A DNA stretch of 64,000 nt from Tausonia pullulans (GCA_951802195.1 OX637627.1:744001-808000), one strand, 5' to 3'; positions 32,661 through 44,890 are shown, counted from the stretch's first letter. Translations and numbers: made by a program. The notes: generated by a model not told the origin, from the letters alone.

Positions 32661-35249
32661 TTACTCGCGCTCCTCCTGGGTGTAGTGCGAGAGATGGCCG
32701 ACGTCCTCGACGTGTTGGGTCTCCTGGGGGGATTTCTCCTTCTCGTTCTCATAGGCCGAAGCCCCATCGTCCTCGATGGCCTGGCCGTCGATGTCGGTGT
32801 CGGCGAGACCATTTCGGACGCGGGCCATCTCCTCGCGCTTGTGGAGGTAGCCACCGAGCATAAACATGCCCGTCGAGACGATGCAGCAGACGATAGACGT
32901 CGTGTATCCCTTAGTCCAACGGGGAGCGTCTTGAATGGGTTTAACAAGTGCATGTTCAGTAAATGAGTTGACGTCAAGGGGCCGCCATTCCCATTGCGTA
33001 GAGGAGGAGCAAGAGCACCACTCACCAGTGGTCTTGTACGCAAACAGCGGGACCCAGGCAAAAAACGCCCATCCGACCATGAAGACAGATCCCATGATGA
33101 CGGCACGCTCCTCAGCGTTGCGCTTAGTAAGACTGAGCAATGGGAAGAGGCGAAATCAGCAAAACTGCAGAGGTGAAGGCAGGGATCAGAAGAGGGGCGC
33201 TGACCGGTTGATCCATCTGAATGAAGTGGAACAGAGTCAGATTTAGGTCCATGAGATCTAAGTGGGAGAATACTCACCCGAAGAAGAGAGGGTTGGGGGC
33301 ACCCATGAATCCGAGGAGGAAGTAAGCCGCCCATTTAAGGTTGTCGGGGACGTTCCATATGCGGAGAACGATGACGGCGAAAAGGCAAACAGCCTGAATG
33401 AAGGCCATCATTGTCCAAATGTTGTAGAGACCGGCGAGGGATCCAGTGACGAAGGTAGTGAACGCGATGATGGCGAAGACGGCGGCTACGGAAGGAGTAG
33501 ACGAGGTGGTAAGAGACAACTCGACTAGCAAAACAGGCTGGAGACGCACTGGGGATGGTATTGATGAGGTCAATTGAGTACTTTTGCTGGCCGAACTCGT
33601 TCTTGACGGACTTGAGCCAGAGCGTCATCTGACCGGCCGGGTAAGTCTCGCAGAGGAAGATGGTGATCATCGAGACACAGAGCCAAATGTGCCAGCTCTT
33701 GAAGATCTCGGTGAAAACCTGGGGTTACAAACGTCAGATGGAGACTACAGTGAATGGACTGAAAGTGAAATGACCGACCTTGCGGGAGAAGGGGCGAGAC
33801 TTCGCAACTCCGTCTGACCGGACGCGCTCCTGAGCCAAGGCGTGCTCCTCGTGGGTCATCCACCAGATCTTGCGTCCATCGGGAAGTCCGGGGAATATAC
33901 AGAGGGAGATGAGCGCGATGGGGACTGTGATACAGCCGTCGACTGAAAGAGAAGAATGAGGACGTGCAAGGTCAGTCTTAAGCTCGTCGTCTTCACGAAT
34001 TGAACTGGCACTACTGACTAATAAACAACCAGCGCCAGCCAGACATGCCCATGGCGCCATCAAGCGTTTTGTGAGCCGCGGTCTGAAGGTACCCCGAGAA
34101 CATCTGACCCAGTCTGAGAAGAAGGGGTGGCAAAGAAGAAACGCATGATTAGATGCCGGCGCTCTTGGCATGGAGATGATGCAGTGACGAACGCTAGCAG
34201 TACTCACGAGTTTCCGATCATGAAGACGGCAGAGCGTTTGAATAGCTCGTCCCCACGGTACCAGGAGCCGAGGACATAGTTGACTCCAGTATACGAGGGG
34301 GTGGCGAGGGCGCCGAGGAAGAAGCGGATGACGTAGATATGCTCGGCCTTCTTGACCGAAATGAGGGCGAACGTGAGGAGTCCCCAGACGAGCTCGACAC
34401 CGGGCAGGAACCAGCGAGCGACACCAGGGCGAGAGACAGCAAGAAGGGAGGGTACCTGGAGGGAGGCGTATCCGATGTAGTAGAAGACTGGAGAAGAAGG
34501 GTGAATGGCGACTTAGTCATCAGGACGACTGCGCGTCGATGGAGAAGAAAACATCTTCGGGTAAACGCTTACATCCGAACCAAGCGTACTCGTTCTGGTT
34601 GAGGCTGAGCTCCTCCTTCATGCCAGAGACATCTAATCGTAGAATGACGACGGTGGTGCATCATGCCGTCAGCTAAATGAAGCATGGAAGCAGGCAGGCA
34701 AGACGCGTGCTCTCTTGGCGCAGGTGACCCCGGTTCAATCCACTCACATGCGTTGTTAACATTGGAGCTGATGAAGAAGCGTTCTAGTATGAGCGAAATC
34801 GCAGACTACTGGGAACGAGCTGAAACCCACCTATCGAGGTACTTGAGGAAGAAGGCGATGGCTCCGAAAGAAAGAATCGCAGCGTCCATCTTGCGGACGA
34901 GCTTCTTCTCGGCAGGCGACATGCGGCTGGGATACTGTCAAGAAAGGCAAATCGCGGAGTTGGCCGAGTTAGCTCCCGCAAAAAGAGACATCGCGCGCGA
35001 GAGGCGTTTCTCGCACTCCTCGCCTCCGCATGGTCTCTCCCACCTCTCGTCCTTCGTCCGAAGTCACCGGAGTGTGAAAGAGAGAGTGGTACCAACCCAG
35101 TCAAACATATATTTCATGACCGCCCAAGGAGTCTTGGGCTGGTCTGGATCGCGGCCCATGAAGTCGAGCTTCTTTTCAGTGGCGGTGGCCTTCTCGAGCT
35201 CGATCGAGTTGCGCGACTCGTCGCGAGTGAGCTGGTTAGCAGTCGACAT
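32661..35249 (-). CDS. MFS permease, anion:cation symporter family (Dal5/Fen2-like)
   Basis: A twelve-helix plasma-membrane transporter of the ACS branch, which includes allantoate (Dal5), pantothenate (Fen2), nicotinate and biotin permeases. Start [20 protein letters not shown]; then [157 protein letters not shown] and a charged cytoplasmic tail ending [10 protein letters not shown]. The RxG-RF-LG and the long central loop with the [20 protein letters not shown] helix are typical. A dozen or so introns. The substrate cannot be assigned; vitamin or carboxylate uptake is the family expectation. Confidence 0.85.
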
Positions 35250-37095
35250 GGCCGGTAGCTGATCAGGCGAGGGTGCCCAGGAGAGGTATCGGCGGATGAA
35301 GGGAGAGGTGGACGGGGCAGGCGGCGTAGTTGTGGATGTAGGACCGGTCGAGAGGTGGTTGGAGGGAGAAGAGTCGACGACGAGAGAGCCTAAAGTCATT
35401 CGAAGCATGTACGCACCTCTTTCTGGCTTCCCTCGGCGTAAGTCTTCGTTCCGAGGACCAGTCGTCGAGACGAGTTTGACCGAGCTAAGATCTCAGAGCG
35501 GAGCTTGGACGGCCCGGGATGTCGCTGCAAAGACAGACCGGGTCGCGCGTCGCCAGCTCGGCATGCAGCTGCTGCTGCGCATTTATCTATCTCCAGAAAA
35601 CTCTTGCTCTCGCATCTCCATCTCAAACTTCGAAGGTGGTTGTCGTAGCTTCGCGACTCCATACTCGTGTATCGTCTTCGCAGAGTGCCATGGTGGCCCG
35701 CCTCTGGGGTGCAGGGGGCCCAGTGGGGAAAGAATGTGCAAGGGGAGGGAAGAGAGATCCCCCGCAACCTCGGCTCAATGAGCCTCCGCGTAGGATGTTT
35801 GTGGCCCTTGTACTCTCCGTTCCTCGTCGTGTTTCGCCAAGGCCCGCTGACACCTGCGTTGATAAAGCCTCGGAAAGTGTCCGAGTTCTCCCTCTTCCCC
35901 TCTTTCGGGTCCACGCCACGCCCTTGTGACAACCTGAAGCAGAGGCGTTCCCCCCTCCCTTCCCCCTAATGGAGCTGCATCAGAACATGAGCTGCATTGC
36001 ACGCATACCATTCGCGCGCGCGCCAAGGTCATGCGGTCCAGCGTAGAAGCCTTGGATCGGCAAGGATCGGAGTGCAATATCCGGACTCAGTCTGATCAGT
36101 TGCTTTTGATATGCCATGTGCAAACACTGTTGTGAGTGGGTGGCGATCGCCCTGCAGCCTGCTCTTCGAAGCGCAATCGCACCGAAGTACCCCTGTGATG
36201 ATCCTCTTTGACCGACCGGTCCGCCGCATACTTCTTGCCTTTGTGGCTGAAGAACGGTGGCCATAGAGGGTGTGCACTGTGGGTCCTCAGGCGGTCCCGT
36301 GCGCGCAGGCTCGGTATGGAGATTTCGGTCTCAACAATCCTCCGAGTCGCTCGTTCATTCGTCAGCGGGACATTTCCAAGACCTGGGCCTAGGAGTCGAA
36401 GCAGAGAGGGATCAGACATCTATTGGCTGCCTGCTCACTGCTGGAGTACCAGGAAGGAGGACTCTTGCTGCGGCACACGCTGCTCGCGGGCCGAGCTCTC
36501 TCTCAGCCATGCGTCTTCCTTCACTCATGCCATGCAACTCGTGCACCCAAGTCCAGACAATTCATGATGATGCACGAAGCGCAGGTATAAACAAGCAACG
36601 TAGCACAGAGGCGGCCTTGTGAGAGTTTGTTTGATGCTAAAAGAAGAAACGAGGATCTCCGCTAGGATGAACGACGACTGACGGGTCGGGGGTAAACTGA
36701 ACAGTGTATGATCTTGGCACAAGTAAGCGTCAAAAGATCAAGCTTCATACAGCAACTCGAGCTCATGTAATCCTAACTCGTCGAAGTGTTCTGTTCAGAA
36801 GAGCGATACTGAGGCAAGGACTAACGTGCGCACGTGTTGAAGAAATTGGAGTAATACATCTACAGTCCTTCGCTCAAAAATCCTCCCAGGTCTAAACAGC
36901 AGATCTGATGCACTCCAACGGCTGGCGTCGAAGCACATTTGGCTGCAAGTAGACCGGCTGACCTGGGCGAGTTCCCGCTTGACAGCACAGGTACGGCGAA
37001 CAAAATGCGGAAAATTGATGCAATTCCCCGCCTCTCTGCTTCTAATCAAAGAAGGAGGAAAAGTTTGACTTATCTCTTAAGATAAGAGATAGGAT
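35250..37095. other. Large gene-poor interval
   Basis: The longest stretch here (1.8 kb) without a gene I can support. It includes the MFS permease promoter (next to 35249). Overlapping frames at 35296-35781 (+) and 35396-35932 (-) are open on both strands, which is common by chance in GC-rich DNA, and have no motifs. A palindromic block TCTCTTA-AGATAAGAGA lies just before the tRNA at about 37073-37090. Confidence 0.45.
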
Positions 37096-37169
37096 TGATC
37101 AATGAGGGGGTCGAACCCGCGACCTTGGCGTTATTAGCACCACGCTCTAACCAACTGAGCTAATCGATC
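37096..37169 (-). tRNA. tRNA-Ile (anticodon AAU)
   Basis: The reverse strand folds as a cloverleaf. Acceptor stem GATCGAT pairs with ATTGATC (one G-U), and the discriminator is A. The D arm is GCTC-AGTTGGTTA-GAGC. The anticodon arm TGGTG-CTAATAA-CGCCA places AAT at positions 34-36. The T arm GCGGG-TTCGACC-CCCTC has one mismatch. No intron. Seventy-four bases without CCA, as in eukaryotes. Internal A-box and B-box (GGTTCGACCC) sequences are present. Confidence 0.92.
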
Positions 37170-37277
37170 AAGTTGTTCACATTGTAACGAGGTTAGCAGA
37201 ATCGCCTTGGATCTCCAGAAAGTACGTTCCACCACTTTATCCGCCGTCCGGGGGGCCTCGACCCAGGGGCTTATAGA

Positions 37278-38267
37278 ATGATGACTCGCACCATCTTCCG
37301 GGATGGAGAGTTCATCAGAGGACCTCGGGCCGCCAATTTCAGCTGGTTAGGCGTATTCCTTTCCCCAGTGGAAGGCCAATGGTTCTTCCCAGCCGTCTGG
37401 TGGAATGCCATCACAAAGCTCCAAGGAGCTCTCCCTGCACGATGGCAGGCTTACCTCCGGGCATGGTTCGAAGAAATCAGCTTTGACATGAGCTATTGGA
37501 ATCAAGACCGCTGGAGGAACGCTGTCCACTGGATGTCTACGTTCGGTACAGATAGCCAGTTGCGGCTGGGTCTCCTCCCTATCCACACAAACCTCGGCCG
37601 GCTGAACGCCCCTCGTGAACCCCACGGCGCACACAGTCGTACTCTAGCCAACCGCGGCCTCATCATCCCAAAGGGGTGGCAGGACCACTTCCCGGCGCTC
37701 ACCAAGATTGATTGGAAGCGGCAGTGGTGCCTGCTGAAGGCCGTGTCCCGAGCGTCGCCCGAAGACGTCGACTTGGCCCACCGCTTCTCGCTGTACAGTC
37801 TCCACCCAGGAAAGCATACTGCTGCGGCATTCCTCGCCGACGGCACCGCTACGCCGCACAACAGGTCCAAGCGATGTGCGCTGTGCCTGACGGCCCCCGT
37901 CGAGTCCTTCTTCCACCTCTTCGACGAGCCGTGTCCCGTCGTGCGCGCTATCTGGTCGGCTGCGGCAGCGCGTGCCTCTCCTTCACCCTCCTCCCATCCT
38001 CCCTCCCTCCAGACGCTTGTCTGCCCAACACCGTCGCCGCCGAGGGCGGCCTTCCTCTTCCACTGCATCTTTGTAGCCCGGACATGGCGATTTGTCCGGA
38101 GGCGGAGGTACAGCAAGATCGCAGCCCTCGACCCTGTCACGGACGAGGAGATCCGCAAGATCGCGTCTATGATCCGGCAGACACACTGGCAGTCGAGTAC
38201 GAGGTGGATGGCTGGCAGTGGCCAGATGGCTGGTACTGCTGTCGGTGCCGCCATCGATCCTGGGTGA
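37278..38267 (+). mobile_element. Non-LTR (LINE) retrotransposon, 3'-terminal ORF fragment
   Basis: A 329-codon open frame whose C-terminal half looks like the segment after the reverse transcriptase of LINEs. It contains AHRFSLYSLHPGKHTAAAFL, then a zinc-binding CALC...ESFFHLFDEPCPVVRAIW (C-x2-C-x8-H-x4-5-C), the zf-RVT pattern. The N-terminal part (ARWQAYLRAWFEEISFDMSY) fits the thumb/linker. The catalytic core with its YxDD box is absent upstream, so the copy is 5'-truncated, as is usual for LINEs. It starts 108 nt from tRNA-Ile, and the sequence after the stop contains short GACCATA-type repeats (about 38297-38312). A non-mobile gene is possible but no family fits. Confidence 0.55.
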
Positions 38268-39365
38268 CAAGCAGGTCAGGGGTGGGGAAGTATGGTTAGA
38301 CCATAGACCATAGCCACCGCTCGACATAGCTGGTCATCTTAATATCTTACCTTCTCTAATGGGCCTATGTCCATAGCCCACCTTTTGCTTTCCTTCCACC
38401 CCTACTTAATTTTCGCTCTCCCTCTATATAGATACGACTCACCATCTCTCACAGGATTACCTCGTCATCTACGTATACCTCATGACTTGAATACAAAAAG
38501 AAAAATTCGTTTCTCGCTCGAAAGCATCTTACCACTTTCCGGCATCCAATACCGCGCTATTTTCACTAACATCCTCTTCTCTTTCTCTTCTCCTCATTTC
38601 TGTTTGCCATTCCCGCCTCTTTCGAGAACGAGCATGCAATACCCCCCATTAGCACTTCCCTCCCTCCCATTGACTACGGTCGTCGTACTTTCAAGTGGCG
38701 GGTGATTCTACGATTATAATACAAATAGGGTGTCTGCGCTTCACCAATCTGTGATCTCCACAGCAGCTGTTGCCCCTATGGGCCATGGAGTCCTTCCTTG
38801 GGCATTTTGCGAGACATCTTATGCATGATAGGTTCCCTTCTTGACCCTCACACGTAGATCAACGCAGGCAGGCCGATCCGGCGAATGATCGAGCGTGGTA
38901 GTATCAGTGCGAGCCTGGCGGTGCGGCACGGTGGCAGCTTGCAGTGTCTACACAATGCCAAACTTCTCAGACAGTATCATTGTATTTCCAATGTTTTTAT
39001 GGGTCTCATTTCAAGTCGACCGTTCAGGTCCGACATCGACAGAAATACGTAGAAGCAGGCAACCTCAGAGACTGCAGTATCCGTCCGAACGTTGGGACCC
39101 CGAGATCGAGTATCTCTTCCAACACGAGCTGCCGCGCACCTCCGCCATGGCTTTGACCGGACCTCAGGCATTACTGAAGTATGACTCTATCGACTCGGGC
39201 TGTCTCCCTAGTGATCCCGCGCCATCGCCCATCGCCCATCGCCCATCGCCCATCGCCCTCCTGACCAGAACGCACTGCCCGCCAGAGAAAGAACGTGCCC
39301 TTTGATCGATGTAAAGATGCATACATACAACAAGACTATCACCACCACCTTTCTACTCGCCCGCC
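38268..39365. other. Interval after the LINE fragment
   Basis: Likely includes the LINE 3' untranslated part (AT-richer, 38270-38760) and the 3' flank of the INO80F-like gene. No gene is supported. A heptamer array is listed separately. Confidence 0.45.
39223..39257 (+). repeat. CCATCGC heptamer, five perfect tandem copies
   Basis: Thirty-five bases of exact 7-nt repeats, lying about 110 nt beyond the stop codon of the INO80F-like gene, on the side of its 3' end. Confidence 0.9.
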
Positions 39366-40211
39366 CTACTCCTGCTGTACGACGACCGACGGCTCTATCT
39401 CCATAGGTCCAGCGGCTGGCGCAACGACGTCCCCAGCATCCTCTGTCGACGCCGCAGCCGATACGGCGGCCGCAGGTACCTCCGTCGTTGCCGGGGCCGG
39501 GGCGAGCAGCCCCGACAGCGGCAGACCTCCTCCCGTGCTCGTGGTCGTCGTCGACGGCGCAGGAGGAACAGGTGCGGACGCGTCATCCAAAGCTTTCTCC
39601 TCGGCGGTGAGGCGGGCGATGGCCACTTGTTCATCCTGTGGCGTCGGGAGAGGTGGCTCAGGGGTGAGAAGGAGACGCTCGTAGATCATTCTGAGTGTTC
39701 GGGGAGATGGGGGCGTCAAAGACCGAGAAGGTGGGCCAGAGACAAGGCGACGACGCGACGCGAGGAGAACGAGACGTACGCTCGCTCGAGCCGGACGCGC
39801 TGCATGTCCTTCTTGGCGCGAGCGATTTTGACCAGAAGCTTATCGTTGTCCTTTAGTTCAGCAGAGGGAAGAGAGAGCCCAGAACGGTGAGCAAGCGAAG
39901 GAAGGAGACTGAGAGACAGGGTGGGTGTCCGAGACTCGCGCGCGCACCTTCTCGATCTCGCGGACCTTGGTCTTGAGGTCCTTGTACTTGACCTTGTACT
40001 TTCTGCACCGCCTCAACATGTCAGCCAACGTGCCGAGAGGAATAGATAGAGCGAGAGCGACGGACTGGACGTCGCCCTCCTTAGCGAGCTGGGAGCCGTA
40101 GACCCTCGACTTGGTCCTCGGCAGAGGCGCGAGGTGGGCTCCGGGTCCACCACCCTGGGCGGGCGTCGGGGGATTTTCTGAGACGGGCGTGGGCGGGGCC
40201 GGGGAGTCCAT
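39366..40211 (-). CDS. INO80 complex subunit F-like protein
   Basis: Probable small subunit of the INO80 chromatin remodeller (TFPT/INO80F family). From ATG 40211: MDSPAPPTPVSENPPTPAQG, then a helical core KYKVKYKDLKTKVREIEKDN, KLLVKIARAKKDMQRVRLER and AMIYERLLLTPEP after splicing at about 39860-39950 and 39690-39778. The pattern of a tyrosine-basic helix running into ER-A-x-x-x-ERL is what defines this family. The tail is Ala/Pro/Ser/Thr-rich and disordered, ending VVVQQE*. A segment DVQSVALALSIPLGTLADM just before the core can be read as coding or as an intron ending GGTGCAG; the second fits the family better. Divergent from the Chk2-type kinase. Confidence 0.6.
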
Positions 40212-40479
40212 GGCGGTGGGATGGTGGTGGTGTTCGGTGGGAGAAGAGAGCAAGCCGGCCAACCCTTCCTCGTCGCACGCGTCTCGTCTCGACTTGCGCG
40301 TCGGGGCGTCGGTCGTCTCATGAGACTAACCGAGAGGCGCTGTTCTCCCCCTCGACCATCACCCCTTGATTAACTTCACGCAGAGCGCACACACGCTCTC
40401 TCTATCTGTACACGGGCACCGCTACACACATACCCTTCGCAGTCGCTGCCTGCCGGCAACTCCCCCTCCCCCAACGCCA
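40212..40479. promoter_or_regulatory. 268-nt bidirectional promoter of INO80F-like gene and CHK2-type kinase
   Basis: The two ATGs face away from each other with only 268 nt between them, so transcription signals must be shared or overlapping. CT-rich DNA precedes the kinase start. No MCB/SCB element (ACGCGT) in the central part was identified with confidence; an ACGCGT-like CACGCGTC does occur near 40277. Confidence 0.45.
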
Positions 40480-43400
40480 ATGCGTCCGCCCATGCCGCCT
40501 CACCCCGCCGGGCCATCACCTTCGGCTTTCGAGTTCCTCGACCCGCCCGTTTCGGACGACGAGGACTTTCAGGCCACCCAGACAGGCCCAGCCACCCAGC
40601 CCCACAGCCAGGGCTTCCAGAGCACCCAGGAGACCGCCGGCGAGCTAGACCATTGCATGTCCCCGCCGCCTCATTCCCGCTCGCTGGCTCGCTTGTTCAC
40701 AGACACTAACTAGCCCAACTTCGGACGTGGACGTCCGCCAGGGGCTAAGCTTCTGCCCTACTCCAAGCCCGGACGCGGCCAGCAGAACACACCGGCATCG
40801 TCTCAACAGACCGAACGGCCCGTCATCAAGCTCTACTGGACGGACGGCAGGTCAGCGACGTTTGGGCGGCGTGAGTCGCTAGCTTCTTCCTCGTCGTCGT
40901 CGTCCGCCCCCACGCCTCCAGGCTAGCAGCCAGGCTGAATGCAAACCTGGCGCCGCTCGCTCACCTCTCACAGATACGAGGTGCAACCATCGCTTCCCGC
41001 AGATCCGCGTCAGTGAGTCTAGAGACGATGAACCATTCAGGAGGGGCCCTTGCCATCGCCGACGGACACACGCTAGACAGGCTCAACGCCCGTTCCCTAA
41101 CTCACTCCGCCCGCTTCCCCTCCTTTCTCTCTCCATCAGGCAACATGCATATGAGGCTCTCCGTCAACGATGAGGACCCGAGCGGACCCATCGTCTTTAT
41201 CGAGGACCTTGGGTGCGTGTCGGATCATCGCACGCGGACTGGCAACGATCGCCTCAACTGACTTGATATCCTCGGTGTCTGTCGTCTCGTCGACGCGCCG
41301 TCGTCGCGCTTCTCCGCCTCTTGGGATGGTTGGCGATTCGCAGAAGCTCGAACGGCACGTTCGTCAACGGTGCGCCCCCCTATCCCCTCCTCTTCGTCTA
41401 CTACTTGCTGAGACGCCCGACCCATCCAACAGGCAAGCGTCTCGAGAAGAACAAGAAGCGCGTCCTCGCCCACGGCGATGAGATCTCTCTGGGCCTGAAC
41501 CCCACCGCCCACGCGGGCACGGCGGCCAAGAATGAGAGCGTGACCCTACTGTACTTGAGCGTCAAGGCGCCGAAGGCGGGGGAGGTGCGTGATTGGAGTC
41601 ACGATGGAAGAAGAGAGAGATGCAGGAGAGCGCACGTGATTCGCTATGCGACGCGACTGATCTTTTTCCTTTGTTTTCTGCCAGTGCGAGGTGTTTTCCA
41701 ACTGTCGGTCTCTGACCCATTCGCTCGCTTGAAAACCTTCTTACCTCGCAGCTGACAACTGAGCTGTCTCCAGATCATTTTATGTCCGTCCCTGTCCGTC
41801 GCGAGCTGGTGTGGCCCAGCGTATGTCGTGCTGACTAATTCACCCAAACCTGTGCTGCGCTCGATAGCGAGAAGATTGGCTCCGGAACCTTCGCCGACGT
41901 CCGTCGTGCAATCCGACTCGACACGAACGAGGTTGTCGCCATTAAGGGTGCGTAATTCAAGTCGCTCCATCGGCGCATAGCACATGAGCGCGCGTGCCAG
42001 ATCTGACGCCAGCGACACCAACTCCAGAAATCCAGAAGCACAAGTTCATGGGTAACTCCAAGACGCTCAAGCTCTTCGAGCGGGAAATTGAGATTCTCGA
42101 GACGTTGCAGCACGTTAGTCCTCTCGCCTCTGCTTTCCTTTCGGTTGACACATCGGGCTGATTGGCTGGCTGTTCGATGACGTCTCTCAGGAGAATATTT
42201 GTCGCTTGTGAGTTCACCTCGTCTGACCCTGAAACACATCGTTGATGACACTGCATACGTCCCGCAGCCACGAGTACTACGAGGACGACCGCATCATCTA
42301 TATTGTTCTCGAGTTCGTCGACGGAGGCAACCTTCTGGACTACATCATGGAGGTCCCTGGAGAGTCTGGTCTCTGTGCGTCGTATCCATTCTCTCTCCGT
42401 CCTTTTCGAGGAGTCTGGGTCTGATGCTGATTTATGCTTTCCACAGCCGAGAAGGAGGCACAAGGCCTGGCTCGTCAGATATGCCTCGCCATGGCGTACA
42501 CTCACGGTCGGGGCGTCACCCACCGGGATCTCAAGCCTGAGGTGCGTCGCCGTCCCTAGTTTTGATCAATCAGTCGACTGGCCCTGAGTTAAACTTCCAC
42601 ATCAGAATGTGCTGCTGGCCAACACGGTGCCACGGACTGTCAAGGTGCGTCAGGGCGCTGCAACATGAAGTGCTGGAGCTGAGGCCTACGGACACACTTT
42701 ACCTACAGATTGCCGATTTTGGACTGGCGAAGATGATCGACAACAGTGGGACATTGTGAGCTCCTTGAAGGCTGAGGGTGAGCTGTTTTCACTTCAGCTG
42801 ATACCCCCACTCTTCAGCTTGAAAAGCATGGTGGGAACGCCTCAAGTGAGCCGAGCCGATTTGTTCCTTGTCCCGTTCTTCATCACCATCACTGATCCTT
42901 CGTCACCAGTATCTCGCTCCAGAAGTAGTCCTCCACGTCCAAGGTGTCGGGTACGACCAGGCCGTCGACTCGTGGTCTGTCGGCATCATCGTTTACGCAA
43001 TGGTCTGTTTCCTTTCTCCCTCCTCGCTTGCTTGCTCTCAGGCCATTGACCAATAAGCGCGATAGGTCACCAAGCTCCTCCCGTTTTCAGAGACCTCTGG
43101 AGACCCGATCGAGGTCCGTCTGCGGAAGCGGCAGATGGAGACCGTTGACTTTGGGCCGTTCAAGCAGTTTGGGATCTCGGATCTTTGTGCGTCATCATCA
43201 TCTCCGCATGTCACTGCGACTGACTCCTGACATCTGTTTCCCACTAGGCCGGGACTTTGTCAACCGCCTCTTAGCCAAGGACCCCAAAGAACGCCTCTCC
43301 CTCACCGCCGCGCTCGGCCATCCGTTCCTTCGAGAGGACACCCCGCTCATCGACGAAGTCGAAGGCTTTCGCTTGTACGAAGGTATCGGCGCGACCGACT

Positions 43401-44542
43401 CGTTTGCTTCGTCCGTTGGGGAAGCCGAAACGCGTACGGGGACTGGCACGGGTACGGGCTTCTCCCCGGGGACGAGCGTCGGCGGTGGGGAGGCGGCAAT
43501 GAGCGGCCGGCCCTCAGATTACGACTTGGGGGGTTATTCAAAGAGCTTCAGTCGGCTCAAACTTGAGCAGCCGCCGGATGCGCCCGGGGCAGGCGGACTA
43601 GCGTCGAGATTCTCAATGTCGTCGTCGAGCGGCGATTTTGGTGGGCCGGAGGGAAGCGGGATGCCCGTCAATGGCGACAGCATGGCGGTGTACGATGATC
43701 AGAAGAAGCAGGTGGAGGAGGAGGAGGAGAAGGAGGAGAAGGAGGAGAAGGAGGAGAAGGAGGAGAAGACAAAGATGGCCGGGGTGGAAGAAGGGGAAGG
43801 GGAAGAGGCCAAGGAGCGCGCCACCGCCGCCCTTCTCGCTGCCGCCGGACCGTCTAACTCGATCCCCTACGTCCTCCCCAGCCCGCCTCCAGGCCCAGCA
43901 TACCACCCTGCCCTTGTCGCCTTTCCTCGTCGACGCCCCTCTCCTCCCAACGGCTCGGCCTTGTCCTTGCCTCCACCACCTCTACCAGCCCCGCTCGCTC
44001 CTCCTTCGTCCATCGCACTCGCTTCTTCCCCACAGAAGCGCAAGGCCGCTCCGTCTCCTCCACCGCTCTCCGCGCCACATCGACGAACAAGAAGCGGCGT
44101 CCCAGGCCTGGACAATGAGGGTTCGTCGGACCTCTCGGATCCTCCTGATTCCCAGAAGGACAACGAGGATGGCGGTGGCATCCCGCCTTCGTCTTCCCCT
44201 CCAGGGACGCGATACCGTCCATCCATCACGGGGGGCATCGCATCAGCGACGCCTCCACCACCTCCTCCGCCAACAGCGACCCGTGTGTCCGCTCGCCTCC
44301 GCTCTAAAGCCGCAGGAGCAAGTCCCTCGAGCGCCACAGGTGGAAGTGCACGTTCTACACCCGCTCGAGGTAGGAGGAGCGTCACCCCAGCTCTAGCGGG
44401 GACGGGAGGCACACCAGGGATGGCGAGACGGAGCGCGAGGCTCATGACGGATAGTTCGGAAGCGGAGAAGCACTTGGCCACCCCTGGGAGCGCGACGAAG
44501 AGGGGGGGAGGCAGCGCAAGGAAGGCGGCGAGGAGGGAATGA
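40480..44542 (+). CDS. FHA-domain checkpoint kinase, Chk2/Cds1 type
   Basis: A DNA-damage/replication checkpoint Ser/Thr kinase. N-terminal TQ-containing stretch (ATQTGPATQ, STQE), an SQ/TQ-like cluster for ATM/ATR-type kinases. A single FHA domain: VIKLYWTDGRSATFGR, RVSNMHMRLSVNDEDP and DLGSSNGTFVNGKRL with the phosphothreonine-binding SxxH-equivalent and NG residues. Kinase domain: KIGSGTFADVRRAIRLDTNE, VAIKV, THRDLKPENVLL, IADFGLAKMI, MVGTPQYLAPEVVL, and DFVNRLLAKDPKERLSLTAA. One FHA (not two as in Rad53) fits Chk2/Cds1. A C-terminal extension of about 400 residues is disordered, with GTGTGTG and EEKEEKEEKEEKEEK repeats and basic Pro-rich KRKAAPSPPP and ARRSARL patches, likely nuclear localisation. 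A dozen introns. Confidence 0.87.
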
Positions 44543-44890
44543 ACGTGAGAAGTGTTCTCTCTTGCTACTTTTCTTGTCGGCTGACCACCTCACGCTCTCT
44601 TGTTCCTCACACATACCAAAAAGAACAGGAACAAAGAAAAAAAACTTGCTCTATCTCTTCTGATATGCACCGCTTTTTTACGTCTCTATATCGCCCTATG
44701 TTTCTCCCTTCCCTTCACGGAATCCCAGCCCGTACGGGTTCTTCCTTCGATCTATTTGTATCGGTTCGCAACTTGGCTCTTGGCTCTCTCCCTCTTCCCT
44801 TAAGTGGTCGGTCTCCTTCCTGTCACTATCCCCGCTTGCGCTCTCTATGTCTTGTCGTCCTCACATACACAACCCATGATTGAGCCATTC
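44543..44890. other. Convergent 3' flanks of the kinase and PPIL4 genes
   Basis: This interval lies between two stop codons and holds both 3' ends. It is T/C-rich with an A-run at 44638-44644. No gene is seen. Confidence 0.5.

Noticed and set aside
34700-34760. CCCGGTTCAATCC resembling a tRNA T arm
   Set aside because: No matching D arm, anticodon arm or acceptor stem nearby; it lies in an intron of the MFS gene.
35396-35932. 178-codon minus-strand frame in the gap upstream of the MFS permease
   Set aside because: Opposed by equally long frames on the other strand; no motif, no splice chain.
37502-38254. 250-codon frame antisense to the LINE fragment
   Set aside because: Mirror of a GC-rich coding frame; no motifs, while the plus frame has the zinc-binding pattern.
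43638-44481. Long frames (+ frame 3 and minus) over the CHK2 C-terminus
   Set aside because: Shadows of a low-complexity coding exon; poly-Arg and poly-Leu content reflects the GAG/AAG repeat read in other frames.
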